Shown: positions 30,435 through 38,463 of the stretch, piece by piece
Layout: every line of letters begins with the position of its first letter
How positions within the stretch are numbered: the first letter of the stretch is position 1
Source: Tritrichomonas musculus
Taxonomy: Eukaryota > Parabasalia > Tritrichomonadida > Tritrichomonadidae
Length of the DNA: 64,000 nt
NCBI GenBank assembly: GCA_039105265.1
Contig: JAPFFF010000006.1
Location: forward strand, 186,001 to 250,000
Direction of reading: 5' to 3'
The notes under the pieces: model-generated
Told to the model about the DNA's origin: nothing
Database searches by the model: none
What the model saw: only the letters and a program-made list of their open reading frames with translations
Position numbers and translations under genes: made by a program

Positions 30435-31517
30435 ATGATGAAATATTCAATTGAAGATCTTTACGATATAATAGTTCCACTAGGTTCAGGCAGTTATGGC
30501 GAGGTTTTTAAAGCACGAAATCGATCAACAGGGGAAATCGTTGCTTTAAAAAAGATCAGATCAATATTGCAAGACGAAGGATTTCCCAGACAAGCTCTTC
30601 GGGAAATTTGTACTCTTCAATCTCTTGAAAAGCAAAATAAAAACATTGTTTCTTTACTTGATGTTATTACATCAAAAAAAAGTGTTTATTTGATTTTTGA
30701 TTATTACGAATTTGATTTACATAGTCTTTTGACATCCTCATCAGTTCCTAAACTGACTGTACCACAAGTTAAATGCTACATGATTCAGTTAATGAACGCT
30801 TTAAATATCGTTCATTCCCATGGAATTATACACCGCGACTTGAAACCTGCAAATATTTTACTTTCATCAAATAATTTGTTGAAGCTTGCAGATTTTGGAC
30901 TCTCTCGATCTTTTAATTCAGACAATAGGCCTTTTACAACCAGAGTTATGACACAAAGATATAAACCCCCTGAACTCCTTTTGGGTTCAACTCATTATGG
31001 TCCAGAAGTTGATATCTGGTCTCTTGGATGCACTTTTTACGAAATGATGGCAGGAAAACCACTCTTCTATGGTGAGACTGAAACAGAGCAACTCACTCTC
31101 ACTTTCAAATTACTTGGCTGTCCATCAGAAAAAGAGTGGCCAAGCTGGAGGAGCTTACCAAACGCACATTTATTTCAATATTTTAAGCCTTTTGATTCTA
31201 ACTTTGATGAGTTTTTAGATTTAAATTTACCATCTCAATATAGCGAAGCAAAAAATCTTTTGAAGCAAATGCTCAGTTTGAATCCTTCTCAGAGAATTAA
31301 AATTAATCAAGCTTTAAGCGACTCTTTCTTCTATTCACCAAATGAAGAATATTCACCGTTGAAAATACCACCTCTTTCATGCGAAGAGGCTCATTCAAAT
31401 TCACAATATGAATACAAATCTTACCAAAATTCAAAAACAGAAAAATTCAATCATAAACCCATTTACCAAGAACTGCGTCCAATTGCCAAATATCCTCCAC
31501 CAATCTTTGCCGATTAA
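30435..31517 (+). CDS. CDK-like (CMGC) serine/threonine kinase
   Basis: The 360-aa product is one kinase domain (about residues 10-306) with a short Ser/Tyr/Pro-rich tail. Visible elements are the glycine loop GSGSYGEVF (17-25), the VALKK lysine (Lys39), the helix-C sequence FPRQALREI in the place of PSTAIRE, HRDLKPAN (Asp135), DFG (Asp153) and the CMGC feature RYKPPELLLG (175-184). The activation segment reads TTRVMTQRYKPPE where most CDKs have a Trp before Tyr. The nearest types are transcription-linked CDKs (CDK9/CDK12) and related CRKs, but the cyclin partner cannot be named. A second ATG three bases on (30438) is an equally plausible start. Confidence 0.92.
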   Translation: MMKYSIEDLYDIIVPLGSGSYGEVFKARNRSTGEIVALKKIRSILQDEGFPRQALREICTLQSLEKQNKNIVSLLDVITSKKSVYLIFDYYEFDLHSLLTSSSVPKLTVPQVKCYMIQLMNALNIVHSHGIIHRDLKPANILLSSNNLLKLADFGLSRSFNSDNRPFTTRVMTQRYKPPELLLGSTHYGPEVDIWSLGCTFYEMMAGKPLFYGETETEQLTLTFKLLGCPSEKEWPSWRSLPNAHLFQYFKPFDSNFDEFLDLNLPSQYSEAKNLLKQMLSLNPSQRIKINQALSDSFFYSPNEEYSPLKIPPLSCEEAHSNSQYEYKSYQNSKTEKFNHKPIYQELRPIAKYPPPIFAD

Positions 31518-31702
31518 GCTCTAGCATTTAACAAAAAACCTTATTGTATTTTATGTTTTTTATATTTATTATATATATAAATTTAAAGTAGAATATAAAT
31601 TTTTTTATAAATACTATTTTCCTTATTTAACATCATTAATATGTTTTAGTTAAAATCAAGTTGGTCTAAAAGGATTTGATATTTAATATAAAAAATTTCA
31701 TT

Positions 31703-33361
31703 TTATAATTTGAAGTTAGATCTTTTCTTTTTTTGATTTTGGTGATATCTCGGTAAGTCTGAAGTTTTTGGCTTAACATCATTTAAAATTTTCTTTTTAA
31801 TTGGTGGATTTACTCCATCAACATCTTGATTTTTCACCTTTTCATCTATTAAAGGTTTTGGATCTCGTAAATTACTACGCGCCTTAATTCTGGTTTTTCT
31901 GTTAACATCATAAGGATCTTGATTTTGTGGACTTAATATTTGATGGGGTGTAACATTTGGTGGGCTTTTATCTCTTATACTAGGAGGGGTTCTTGCTCTT
32001 GACTTTGACTCAATTGACTTTTTTCTATGAGTTTTTGCCAAGAGGTTTTTCAATCTACGATTATCATTCAATACATTTTGGTTATTCAGATACAATTCTG
32101 CATTTTTTTCTTTTAGCTTTTTATTTTCTTCTCCCATCACATTACTTTCTTCTGTCAACTTTATATTTTGATCTTTTAATTTTAAGTTTTCATCCTTTAA
32201 TTTTAAGTTTTCATCCTTTAATTTTAAGTTTTCATCTTTTAATTTTAAGTTTTCATCTTTTAATTTTATATTTTCTTCTTTGAGATATGTATCTCCTTCA
32301 TTATTTTCTTGCTGTTTCATTTTTTTTATCAATCTTTCATTTTCTTGCTGCATTTCAATTATTTTATGAGTTAATTCAGGTACAGAGACAGAAGAATTAT
32401 TTTCAGTTATTGAATTAACATATGAAAGAAGACGTACTTGATCAACATTTTCAAGATAATATTTATTAGGATCAGCATTGCTTTCTATTTCTTTCTTTTT
32501 TTTATCACTAAAAATGTCAATTTCAAATTCATCTTCAATATTAAACGCTAGCATTTTGAATAATACATCAAAGCTTGGCCTTTCATCAGGATCTCCAGAC
32601 CAACATCGCTCCATTAAAGCTTTCAATGATGGCTTTATAGGTTTCGTAAATTCGGGACGTAAATTACCAGTCAAAACCTTTTCAAGCTTGAATTTTTGCT
32701 GCTTTGTATAACAATGACATTGTGTAACTACTTCATACATAAGAATTCCAAATGAATATATATCAACCTTTTGATCATAATATCCTAACATTACTTCTGG
32801 AGCAAGGTAATATGGGGTACCACATTTTAAAGATTGTTCACCTGAATGACCAATATCAAATATTTTAGAACAACCAAAGTCAGTAATATGAGGATGTAAT
32901 TGATCATCAAGCAAAACATTTGCGGGTTTAAGATCTCTATGAATCCCTCTGTTCTGATGCAAAATCATCATTCCATATGCAATTCCAACCAAAATAATTT
33001 GTCGAGCAGTATCATCATAATCTGTATTTTGCGTATTTTTCTTCTTGAAGCACATATCGAAAAGCGATCCATTTTTTGCATATTCCATAAAAAGAGTAAC
33101 TTTATTTGCATTTTCAAAATCACATAATGAAAATCCCCAAAACTTTATCATTGCAGGATTCTGAATACGTATCATAATTTCGATTTCACGATTAATAGAC
33201 AACTTTTCTCTTTGAGTTATCTCTTTTTGGGCATCTATTACTTTTGCTGCTAATAACATTTTTGTTTGTTTATTTTTAACAAGATATACTTTTCCAAAAG
33301 ATCCTCTATTTAACTCCTTTATTAACTCGAAGTCATTAATATCAAATTTATATTGATTCAT
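31703..33361 (-). CDS. TKL-type protein kinase with C-terminal coiled coil
   Basis: Starting at the ATG at 33361 the product is 552 aa. The frame runs 19 codons further upstream without an ATG, into the 29-bp repeat found elsewhere, so the upstream part is probably not coding. The kinase domain (residues 10-285) has RGSFGKVY, Lys40, HRDLKPANV (Asp143), DFG (Asp161) and YLAPE. The C-lobe has the DIYSFGILMYE and CWSGDPDERPSF signatures of TKL kinases. After it come a coiled coil (about 335-470) built partly of four perfect ENLKLKD heptads and a basic Pro/Lys/Arg/Asp tail. The architecture suggests a kinase that dimerises. Substrate unknown. Confidence 0.9.
   Translation of the reverse strand: MNQYKFDINDFELIKELNRGSFGKVYLVKNKQTKMLLAAKVIDAQKEITQREKLSINREIEIMIRIQNPAMIKFWGFSLCDFENANKVTLFMEYAKNGSLFDMCFKKKNTQNTDYDDTARQIILVGIAYGMMILHQNRGIHRDLKPANVLLDDQLHPHITDFGCSKIFDIGHSGEQSLKCGTPYYLAPEVMLGYYDQKVDIYSFGILMYEVVTQCHCYTKQQKFKLEKVLTGNLRPEFTKPIKPSLKALMERCWSGDPDERPSFDVLFKMLAFNIEDEFEIDIFSDKKKKEIESNADPNKYYLENVDQVRLLSYVNSITENNSSVSVPELTHKIIEMQQENERLIKKMKQQENNEGDTYLKEENIKLKDENLKLKDENLKLKDENLKLKDENLKLKDQNIKLTEESNVMGEENKKLKEKNAELYLNNQNVLNDNRRLKNLLAKTHRKKSIESKSRARTPPSIRDKSPPNVTPHQILSPQNQDPYDVNRKTRIKARSNLRDPKPLIDEKVKNQDVDGVNPPIKKKILNDVKPKTSDLPRYHQNQKKKRSNFKL
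32170..32269 (-). repeat. 21-bp coding tandem repeat (heptad array)
   Basis: Period exactly 21 bp, phased by CAT at 32191, 32212, 32233 and 32254. It encodes repeated ENLKLKD heptads in the TKL kinase coiled coil. The copies are nearly identical at the base level, with only C/T changes, so copy number is probably variable between strains by slippage. Confidence 0.9.
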
Positions 33362-33390
33362 GAATATTGTAAAATGGTAAATATTTTTTT

Positions 33391-33478
33391 TTGAACTTTT
33401 TAGATTTTTTCCCCTCAATTTTTTTCTTTGTATATTTGTTCACAAATAGTTGAACTTTTTAGATTTTTTCCTCTCAAT
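33391..33478 (+). repeat. Direct pair of a 29-bp T-rich repeat
   Basis: Copies at 33391-33419 and 33450-33478 match at 28 of 29 positions: TTGAACTTTTTAGATTTTTT followed by CCCCTCAAT or CCTCTCAAT. A third copy lies inverted at 34841-34869 (27 of 29 matches to the second copy). The CTCAAT end resembles a trichomonad initiator, TCA plus following bases. The pair sits just upstream of the TKL kinase start, and the second copy ends one base before the TA at which the transposon inserted. Confidence 0.75.
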
Positions 33479-33481
33479 ATA

Positions 33482-34157
33482 GGGGGATCAACCGCCAAAA
33501 AAATGTCAGAAAAATAATATTTTAATTTTTTTAAAAAATAAATAGATAGTTTTGTTCTTCATTTCATAAGCTTTGAATTGAAATATTTTATTTTGGAATT
33601 CATCTGCACATTCACAAATGGCGGACACTTTTAATTTGAAGATATAAATTTGACCTTTTTTAATCGTCAAAAGTTAAAATCTTCAATAGATTGGATATTT
33701 TGGGAAAAATTATTCGTAGAACATGAAAATATATCATGTACAATGTATTAAGCTAATAAAAAAGATAAAAGACTTGTTATTTGAATAACAGTTAAAGTCT
33801 CATTTTTTTTTTCGCATAACATGTCATGATAACTTTCATTGTCCGCCATTTATGAATGAATTGATGAAATTAAATAAAAACAATTTTTAAAAAATAAGGT
33901 TATATTAATCTTTATTTTTTAATATATGGATTAAAATAAAACACATTATTTATTAAAATATATATATAGTTTTCATATGACATGTCATGATAAATACATT
34001 CGTCCGCCATTTATGAATGTACAGTTGAAATCAGATAAAAATATTTTTTATAAAATGTATTTTTATTACACTTTAAATCCCCATATTTATTTAAAGCCAA
34101 ACTCAAATTTTTCCTCTCTCTTTAAAAATTTGACAATTTTTTGGCGGTTGATCCCCC
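33482..34157. mobile_element. Non-autonomous DNA transposon (MITE), Tc1/mariner-like ends
   Basis: The 676-bp element begins GGGGGATCAACCGCCAAAAA and ends with its reverse complement. The terminal inverted repeats (33482-33508 and 34131-34157) match at 26 of 27 positions. It is flanked on both sides by TA (33480-33481 and 34158-34159), the target duplication of Tc1/mariner-type elements. No transposase frame is present, so it depends on a transposase elsewhere. Inside are subterminal inverted repeats and a 161-bp-offset direct repeat (separate entry). The near-perfect termini suggest a recent or still mobilisable copy. Family assignment rests on TIR length and TA only; the autonomous partner is not in the window. 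Confidence 0.85.
33575..34055. repeat. Subterminal repeats in the transposon: three GTCCGCCATTT sites
   Basis: GTCCGCCATTTATGAATG occurs at 33841-33858 and 34002-34019, and in inverted, slightly altered form at 33609-33626. The 33841 and 34002 copies are part of a longer direct repeat offset by 161 bp that also includes ACATGTCATGATAA (from 33819 and 33980). The left copy extends inward and outward as an imperfect inverted repeat of the right one (about 33575-33626 against 34002-34055). The core CCGCCA is shared with the terminal repeats (ACCGCCAAA). These are candidate transposase binding sites. Confidence 0.75.
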
Positions 34158-34159
34158 TA

Positions 34160-35094
34160 TCTCTCAATTTGGATTTTTTTAAAAAAGCTAAAAAGCATGA
34201 AAATAAGTAAATAAAATACTAAAAGAAGAAACTATAAATATTTTAATATACATAAATAGAATTTATTAAGATTTTTCTGTTGAGAAAAAAAAATCATGAA
34301 ATAATAATTAGCATTTCTTTGGGTGAGAAAATTTAGATGCATTAAAATATGCAGTATTTCATCTAGCATAAACTATGAGTATATGCATTGAATAAGAAAA
34401 GCAATTATTTGTGTTTAATGAGCAAAAAAATATATCGTTTTGCACCAATTTTGTGATAAAATACAATAATCAGGTTTATTAGCCAAGAGTGAAAGCGCAT
34501 TTGACGTATTTGTGTTCTTTTTGTGAGAATTGTGATCATATATATATCTTCAAAATTTGAAGCTAAATATTGGTTTCTTTTTCATCTTTTGCTCTCAATT
34601 TTTTTTAGTAGATCGGTAATACCAGCATTATGCTCTTAAAAGCAGGAAATAAGGGAAATTTAGACAACGATTTTAATAAAAATTGGAAATTGCAATTAGA
34701 AGTTTATTTTTCTTCTTCTTTATTGAACATATAATGCCTGTAATGCTGTGAAATGGTGTTTATTGGTATAAAAACCTCGAATACTTACTTCTTAAATAGT
34801 AAAATTATAAAGATATTATGACAAATAAGCATTCAAAAAAATTGAGAGTAAAAAATCCAAAAAGTTCAAAAATAAAGATTTACCTGTAAAATTGAGGAAA
34901 ACAAAACAAAACAAAAACGGTTTATTTATGAGTTTTTATTCAAAATTGAGTGCATACATTTTTGATTTTCAGAATTTTTTTTTTTTTTTGAATAGTTTAT
35001 TAATTGAAAAAGTTATATACTTAACTCTGTAATAATTCACTTTTTTCATTTTAAATTGGTTAAAATTTTAATAAACTTACATTATTTAAAACAT
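34160..35094. other. Intergenic spacer with dispersed CTCTCAAT motifs
   Basis: About 935 bp of AT-rich DNA between the transposon and the second TKL kinase. It holds CTCTCAAT at 34161-34168 and 34592-34599, an inverted 29-bp repeat at 34841-34869 and a 15-T run at 34975-34989 near the kinase 3' end. No coding sequence is recognisable. Confidence 0.6.
34841..34869 (-). repeat. Inverted copy of the 29-bp T-rich repeat
   Basis: Read on the minus strand it is TTGAACTTTTTGGATTTTTT followed by ACTCTCAAT. It differs from the 33450-33478 copy at two positions. It is followed, as is the 33391 copy, by a further T tract, so homology extends beyond 29 bp. Confidence 0.7.
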
Positions 35095-38079
35095 TTAAGC
35101 AGAAGCAGAATAGAATCGGTTCATAACCGATGCGAAATATTCAATAACATCAGCAACCCTAGAATCATTTTCATATCTCCAAGGGAGTTGCTCTAAATAC
35201 TGAATGTAACTTCTTTTATACAAGAAAACAACAATTTTTCTTGCTTTACATGAAGTTCCGAGAAACCTTATGAAAGGAAGCGCAGTATCTAATGTAGTAT
35301 TTGGATCATATATCAATGAAATAACAGAACCAAAAAACTGGGCATCAAACGTAAATCCATCCATTGTATCAACCATTGTTGCAACTAATTTACCAATGAG
35401 CTTACAAATTGTCATATCCTTTTTTTGCATCTGGTTAGTCAAACTTCTCCAGAATGTCTCTGTGTTTAATTGATAAAAAACTTCAGGCTTAAATCTTCTT
35501 GCAAGCTTTAATGAAGTTATACAATAATTTTGATCATCAGAAGTCAAACCTAATACTAGAGTTGGTATTAATTTAAGAAGATCAAAATCTGTTTTTCTTT
35601 TTAATAAAGAACACATTGCATGCGTAACCTTCATATCTTTCGTTTTAATGTATTTATCAACCAAAGTTTTCCAAATAAGAAGCCTTAAAGTTGTATCTGA
35701 GCAAATAGGTAATCTTTCAACCAAAAGTAATGAATTTTCAAGTTCGTCACCAGTTGACGTCAGTCCTCCGATTATTAAATTCCAAATATCAGTTTGTGCT
35801 ATTACAGTACTCATTGATTCAACTCGAGCGACCATATTTAAAAGAGGTAATATCATTTCAGTTGAATTATAAGTAAAACAAGAATTAACAATAAATTTAT
35901 ATATGATAATGGCCATTTTCTCGTTGACATCAATACTTTGATTTACGAGAAGTAGAGAAACCGAATCGAGAATTTGCTGAAGAGATTCATTGGTTTCATT
36001 ATTCATCTCATCTAAGTTAATTATTTCTTTCACTTTTTCAACATTTGTTTCACATAGTGCTGCCATTTCTTTCAAATATAAAGATAAGAGAAAAAGTGAT
36101 TGACAAGCAAGCGGTAAAAACTCTGGAAGTGGACCAAAAACAGACATCATAAACCTGAAAAAGCCGATGGCAAAACCTCCACTTAAAGCATTATAAATTT
36201 CAATAACATCGTTTGGAGTGACTTTGGTTAAATTGGATGATATCATAACTTGAAGAAGATCTAATATTAAATGTGTTCGTGGCATAGATAGAAGACGATT
36301 GACCATTGAATGAACATCAGTGATTTGACTTGCTATTAATTTAATTGCTGTTATTGCAGAAAGTGGCTGAGTGTCGATCATTTTAAGAAATTCATCAACA
36401 ATTTTTTCCGGCTTGACTATTGAAACAATTTCTTTTCGCATAAGAATTTGTTTCATTAATGCAAACGAAGCATCTTGAACTGGAACAGATTGATTCTGGT
36501 TCATAAGACGAAGAACATCCTCAAAAAGACTTGATGAAAGCGGATACGGCATTTGATACAGTTGTTGTAATGAAACAAATGCAATTGGATCAAGAGGACG
36601 TAATGTATGAAGTTTTTCCAGGATTTCCATCATTTCACGATCAGCACGCTCAAGGGCATGCTTCATAAACATTTCGTGTTCTGGTTTGGTTTGGTTTATC
36701 CAATTCATAAGCTCTGTCAATTCGGTTCCAATGAATGTTATTTGACCTGATTCAAGCCATTTACGAATATCACCAGCTTTGGGCCGCTTTGTTGGATCTT
36801 GTTGCCAACAAGAACGAATAACATTACTCATAACTGGATTATCATTTGGTAACTCTGGTCGAAGCTCACGCTCAGAAATTAGAACAGCAGCTTGTGTTGG
36901 ATAATAACTTTTCATGGGTATATTACCTGTTAACAATTCGTATAATACCATTCCATACGAATATATATCAACAGATGCATCATAATTGGTTCTTCCAGGC
37001 GTAAGAAGCTCAGGAGCAATCCAAGGAAGAGATCCAATTTCATGTGTCATTAAATTACCTAATTGTCTAGAAAATCCGAAATCTGATATAACTGGATTTA
37101 AATTTTCATCAAGTAAAACGTTTTGTGATTTAAAGTCTCTGTGGATAAATTTCATTGCTTCTAAATATTCAAGACCTCTAACCATACCAATTGCAATCTT
37201 CATTCTCGCAGTTGGAGAAAGTTGAATAGAAGAGTTTTCATGAAGTGCATGAAATAAACTTCCATTTGGTAAATATTTAGTAGCGATACAGAAAGGAGGA
37301 ATTACAGTAACACCATAATATTTTAGAACGTTTGGATGATTCAATTGAATAAGAGCATTAATTTCACGCTTTAAAGACAGAATGTTTCTATCTGAAAGGC
37401 GCGTCATTTTAAGTTCTTTAACAGCAACATCAATATTTGAAGGTGACATTTTTACTAACTTAACGACAGCAAAGGATCCTTTTCCTAAATCACGAACATA
37501 TTGAAATTGAGATTGCTGTAAAACACCAGGGGTAAGTTTATCTGGTTGCTGCGGCAATTTTCCTAAAATTAATAAAATATCATCAAGTTTATTTTTCAAT
37601 GCATTTGAAACAGGTATTGGAAGCTGATTGACAACTGGCGTAAAAGTATAATAAATAGTCATTATATCAAGATAATGAGCGTAGCTTAATTGATTGAAAT
37701 CAGAAAAACCTTTACATAAAAGCGATGATGCTTGATTTGACCAGCATGACCACAAAAGAGATAATTCATTAAATTGCTCATTTATCGGATTTTTTATCAA
37801 GTAATTAAGCATTTTTTTTGAAGTGTAATTATATGAAAAAGATATAAATGCAGCACATGTTGTAAAAAAATCAAAAAGAATAGGGCTTTCTTTTTCTGAA
37901 ATGGATTGAGAATGATTTTGGAGAAAACTTGTTTGAAAATCATTTAGATTTGTTATTATTAAGTCAATTTTGTTTTGTCCGAAAGCAATCACTGGAACTA
38001 TCTCTCTAATGTATTGAAATGTGGTGTCGAAATACCTTTTCCATTGACCTAGAGTAGTTGGAAGATGATTTTGAATCAT
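35095..38079 (-). CDS. TKL-type protein kinase with helical C-terminal extension, 994 aa
   Basis: The ATG at 38079 gives MIQNHLPTTLGQWKRYFDTT. Residues 1-180 are a helical N-terminal module. The kinase domain at 195-445 has GKGSFAVVK, Lys221, HRDFKSQN (Asp315), DFG (Asp333), WIAPE and CWQQDPTKRP. Residues 460-994 are a long alpha-helical region of ARM/HEAT character with no catalytic motif. This layout, helical N module, TKL kinase and long helical tail, is one I associate with a large lineage-expanded kinase group in trichomonads. The catalytic residues are intact, so it should be active. Substrate and upstream signal are unknown. Confidence 0.92.
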   Translation of the reverse strand: MIQNHLPTTLGQWKRYFDTTFQYIREIVPVIAFGQNKIDLIITNLNDFQTSFLQNHSQSISEKESPILFDFFTTCAAFISFSYNYTSKKMLNYLIKNPINEQFNELSLLWSCWSNQASSLLCKGFSDFNQLSYAHYLDIMTIYYTFTPVVNQLPIPVSNALKNKLDDILLILGKLPQQPDKLTPGVLQQSQFQYVRDLGKGSFAVVKLVKMSPSNIDVAVKELKMTRLSDRNILSLKREINALIQLNHPNVLKYYGVTVIPPFCIATKYLPNGSLFHALHENSSIQLSPTARMKIAIGMVRGLEYLEAMKFIHRDFKSQNVLLDENLNPVISDFGFSRQLGNLMTHEIGSLPWIAPELLTPGRTNYDASVDIYSYGMVLYELLTGNIPMKSYYPTQAAVLISERELRPELPNDNPVMSNVIRSCWQQDPTKRPKAGDIRKWLESGQITFIGTELTELMNWINQTKPEHEMFMKHALERADREMMEILEKLHTLRPLDPIAFVSLQQLYQMPYPLSSSLFEDVLRLMNQNQSVPVQDASFALMKQILMRKEIVSIVKPEKIVDEFLKMIDTQPLSAITAIKLIASQITDVHSMVNRLLSMPRTHLILDLLQVMISSNLTKVTPNDVIEIYNALSGGFAIGFFRFMMSVFGPLPEFLPLACQSLFLLSLYLKEMAALCETNVEKVKEIINLDEMNNETNESLQQILDSVSLLLVNQSIDVNEKMAIIIYKFIVNSCFTYNSTEMILPLLNMVARVESMSTVIAQTDIWNLIIGGLTSTGDELENSLLLVERLPICSDTTLRLLIWKTLVDKYIKTKDMKVTHAMCSLLKRKTDFDLLKLIPTLVLGLTSDDQNYCITSLKLARRFKPEVFYQLNTETFWRSLTNQMQKKDMTICKLIGKLVATMVDTMDGFTFDAQFFGSVISLIYDPNTTLDTALPFIRFLGTSCKARKIVVFLYKRSYIQYLEQLPWRYENDSRVADVIEYFASVMNRFYSASA

Positions 38080-38463
38080 ACTATTTTCAAAACAAAACAA
38101 TACAATTTATTTTTTCTTTTATATTTTGAAATAACTATCAAATATTTCTAAACATATAAAATTTTTTTTTTGAAAAGATAACCGTCTTGGATAATTTTTA
38201 ACCTTAATCTATTTATTTCAAAAGAATATTGTAAAAATAAAAATATCTCCATATATTTATAGTAATATTTATTTTTTAAATATTTATATTAATATAAAAA
38301 TTTAATTATTGAATTTTATCGATTATGAGTTTTATATGTATTTTCTTCAACCTAAAAAATGCAGGATGCATTAAATACACCAAATACTAATAAAATAAAA
38401 ATGTATTTGAGCTACATATTAAAAACAAAAAAATGTAATAATAACGTTATGAAAACCATTTAA
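38080..38463. other. Intergenic spacer, no gene seen
   Basis: This 384-bp AT-rich stretch lies between the start of the TKL kinase gene and the beginning of recognisable homology in the RCC1-kinase pseudogene. It may contain the former promoter and N-terminal codons of that gene. Nothing else is recognisable. Confidence 0.6.

Noticed and set aside
33482-34157. Fragment of a Polinton/Maverick or LTR-type element
   Set aside because: Ends are short inverted repeats with a 2-bp TA duplication, and there is no long terminal repeat, capsid, integrase or polymerase trace. A small DNA transposon explains it.
33977-34210. 77-codon frame crossing the right end of the MITE
   Set aside because: It runs through the terminal inverted repeat into flanking DNA, so it cannot be an element gene. 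Composition is random.
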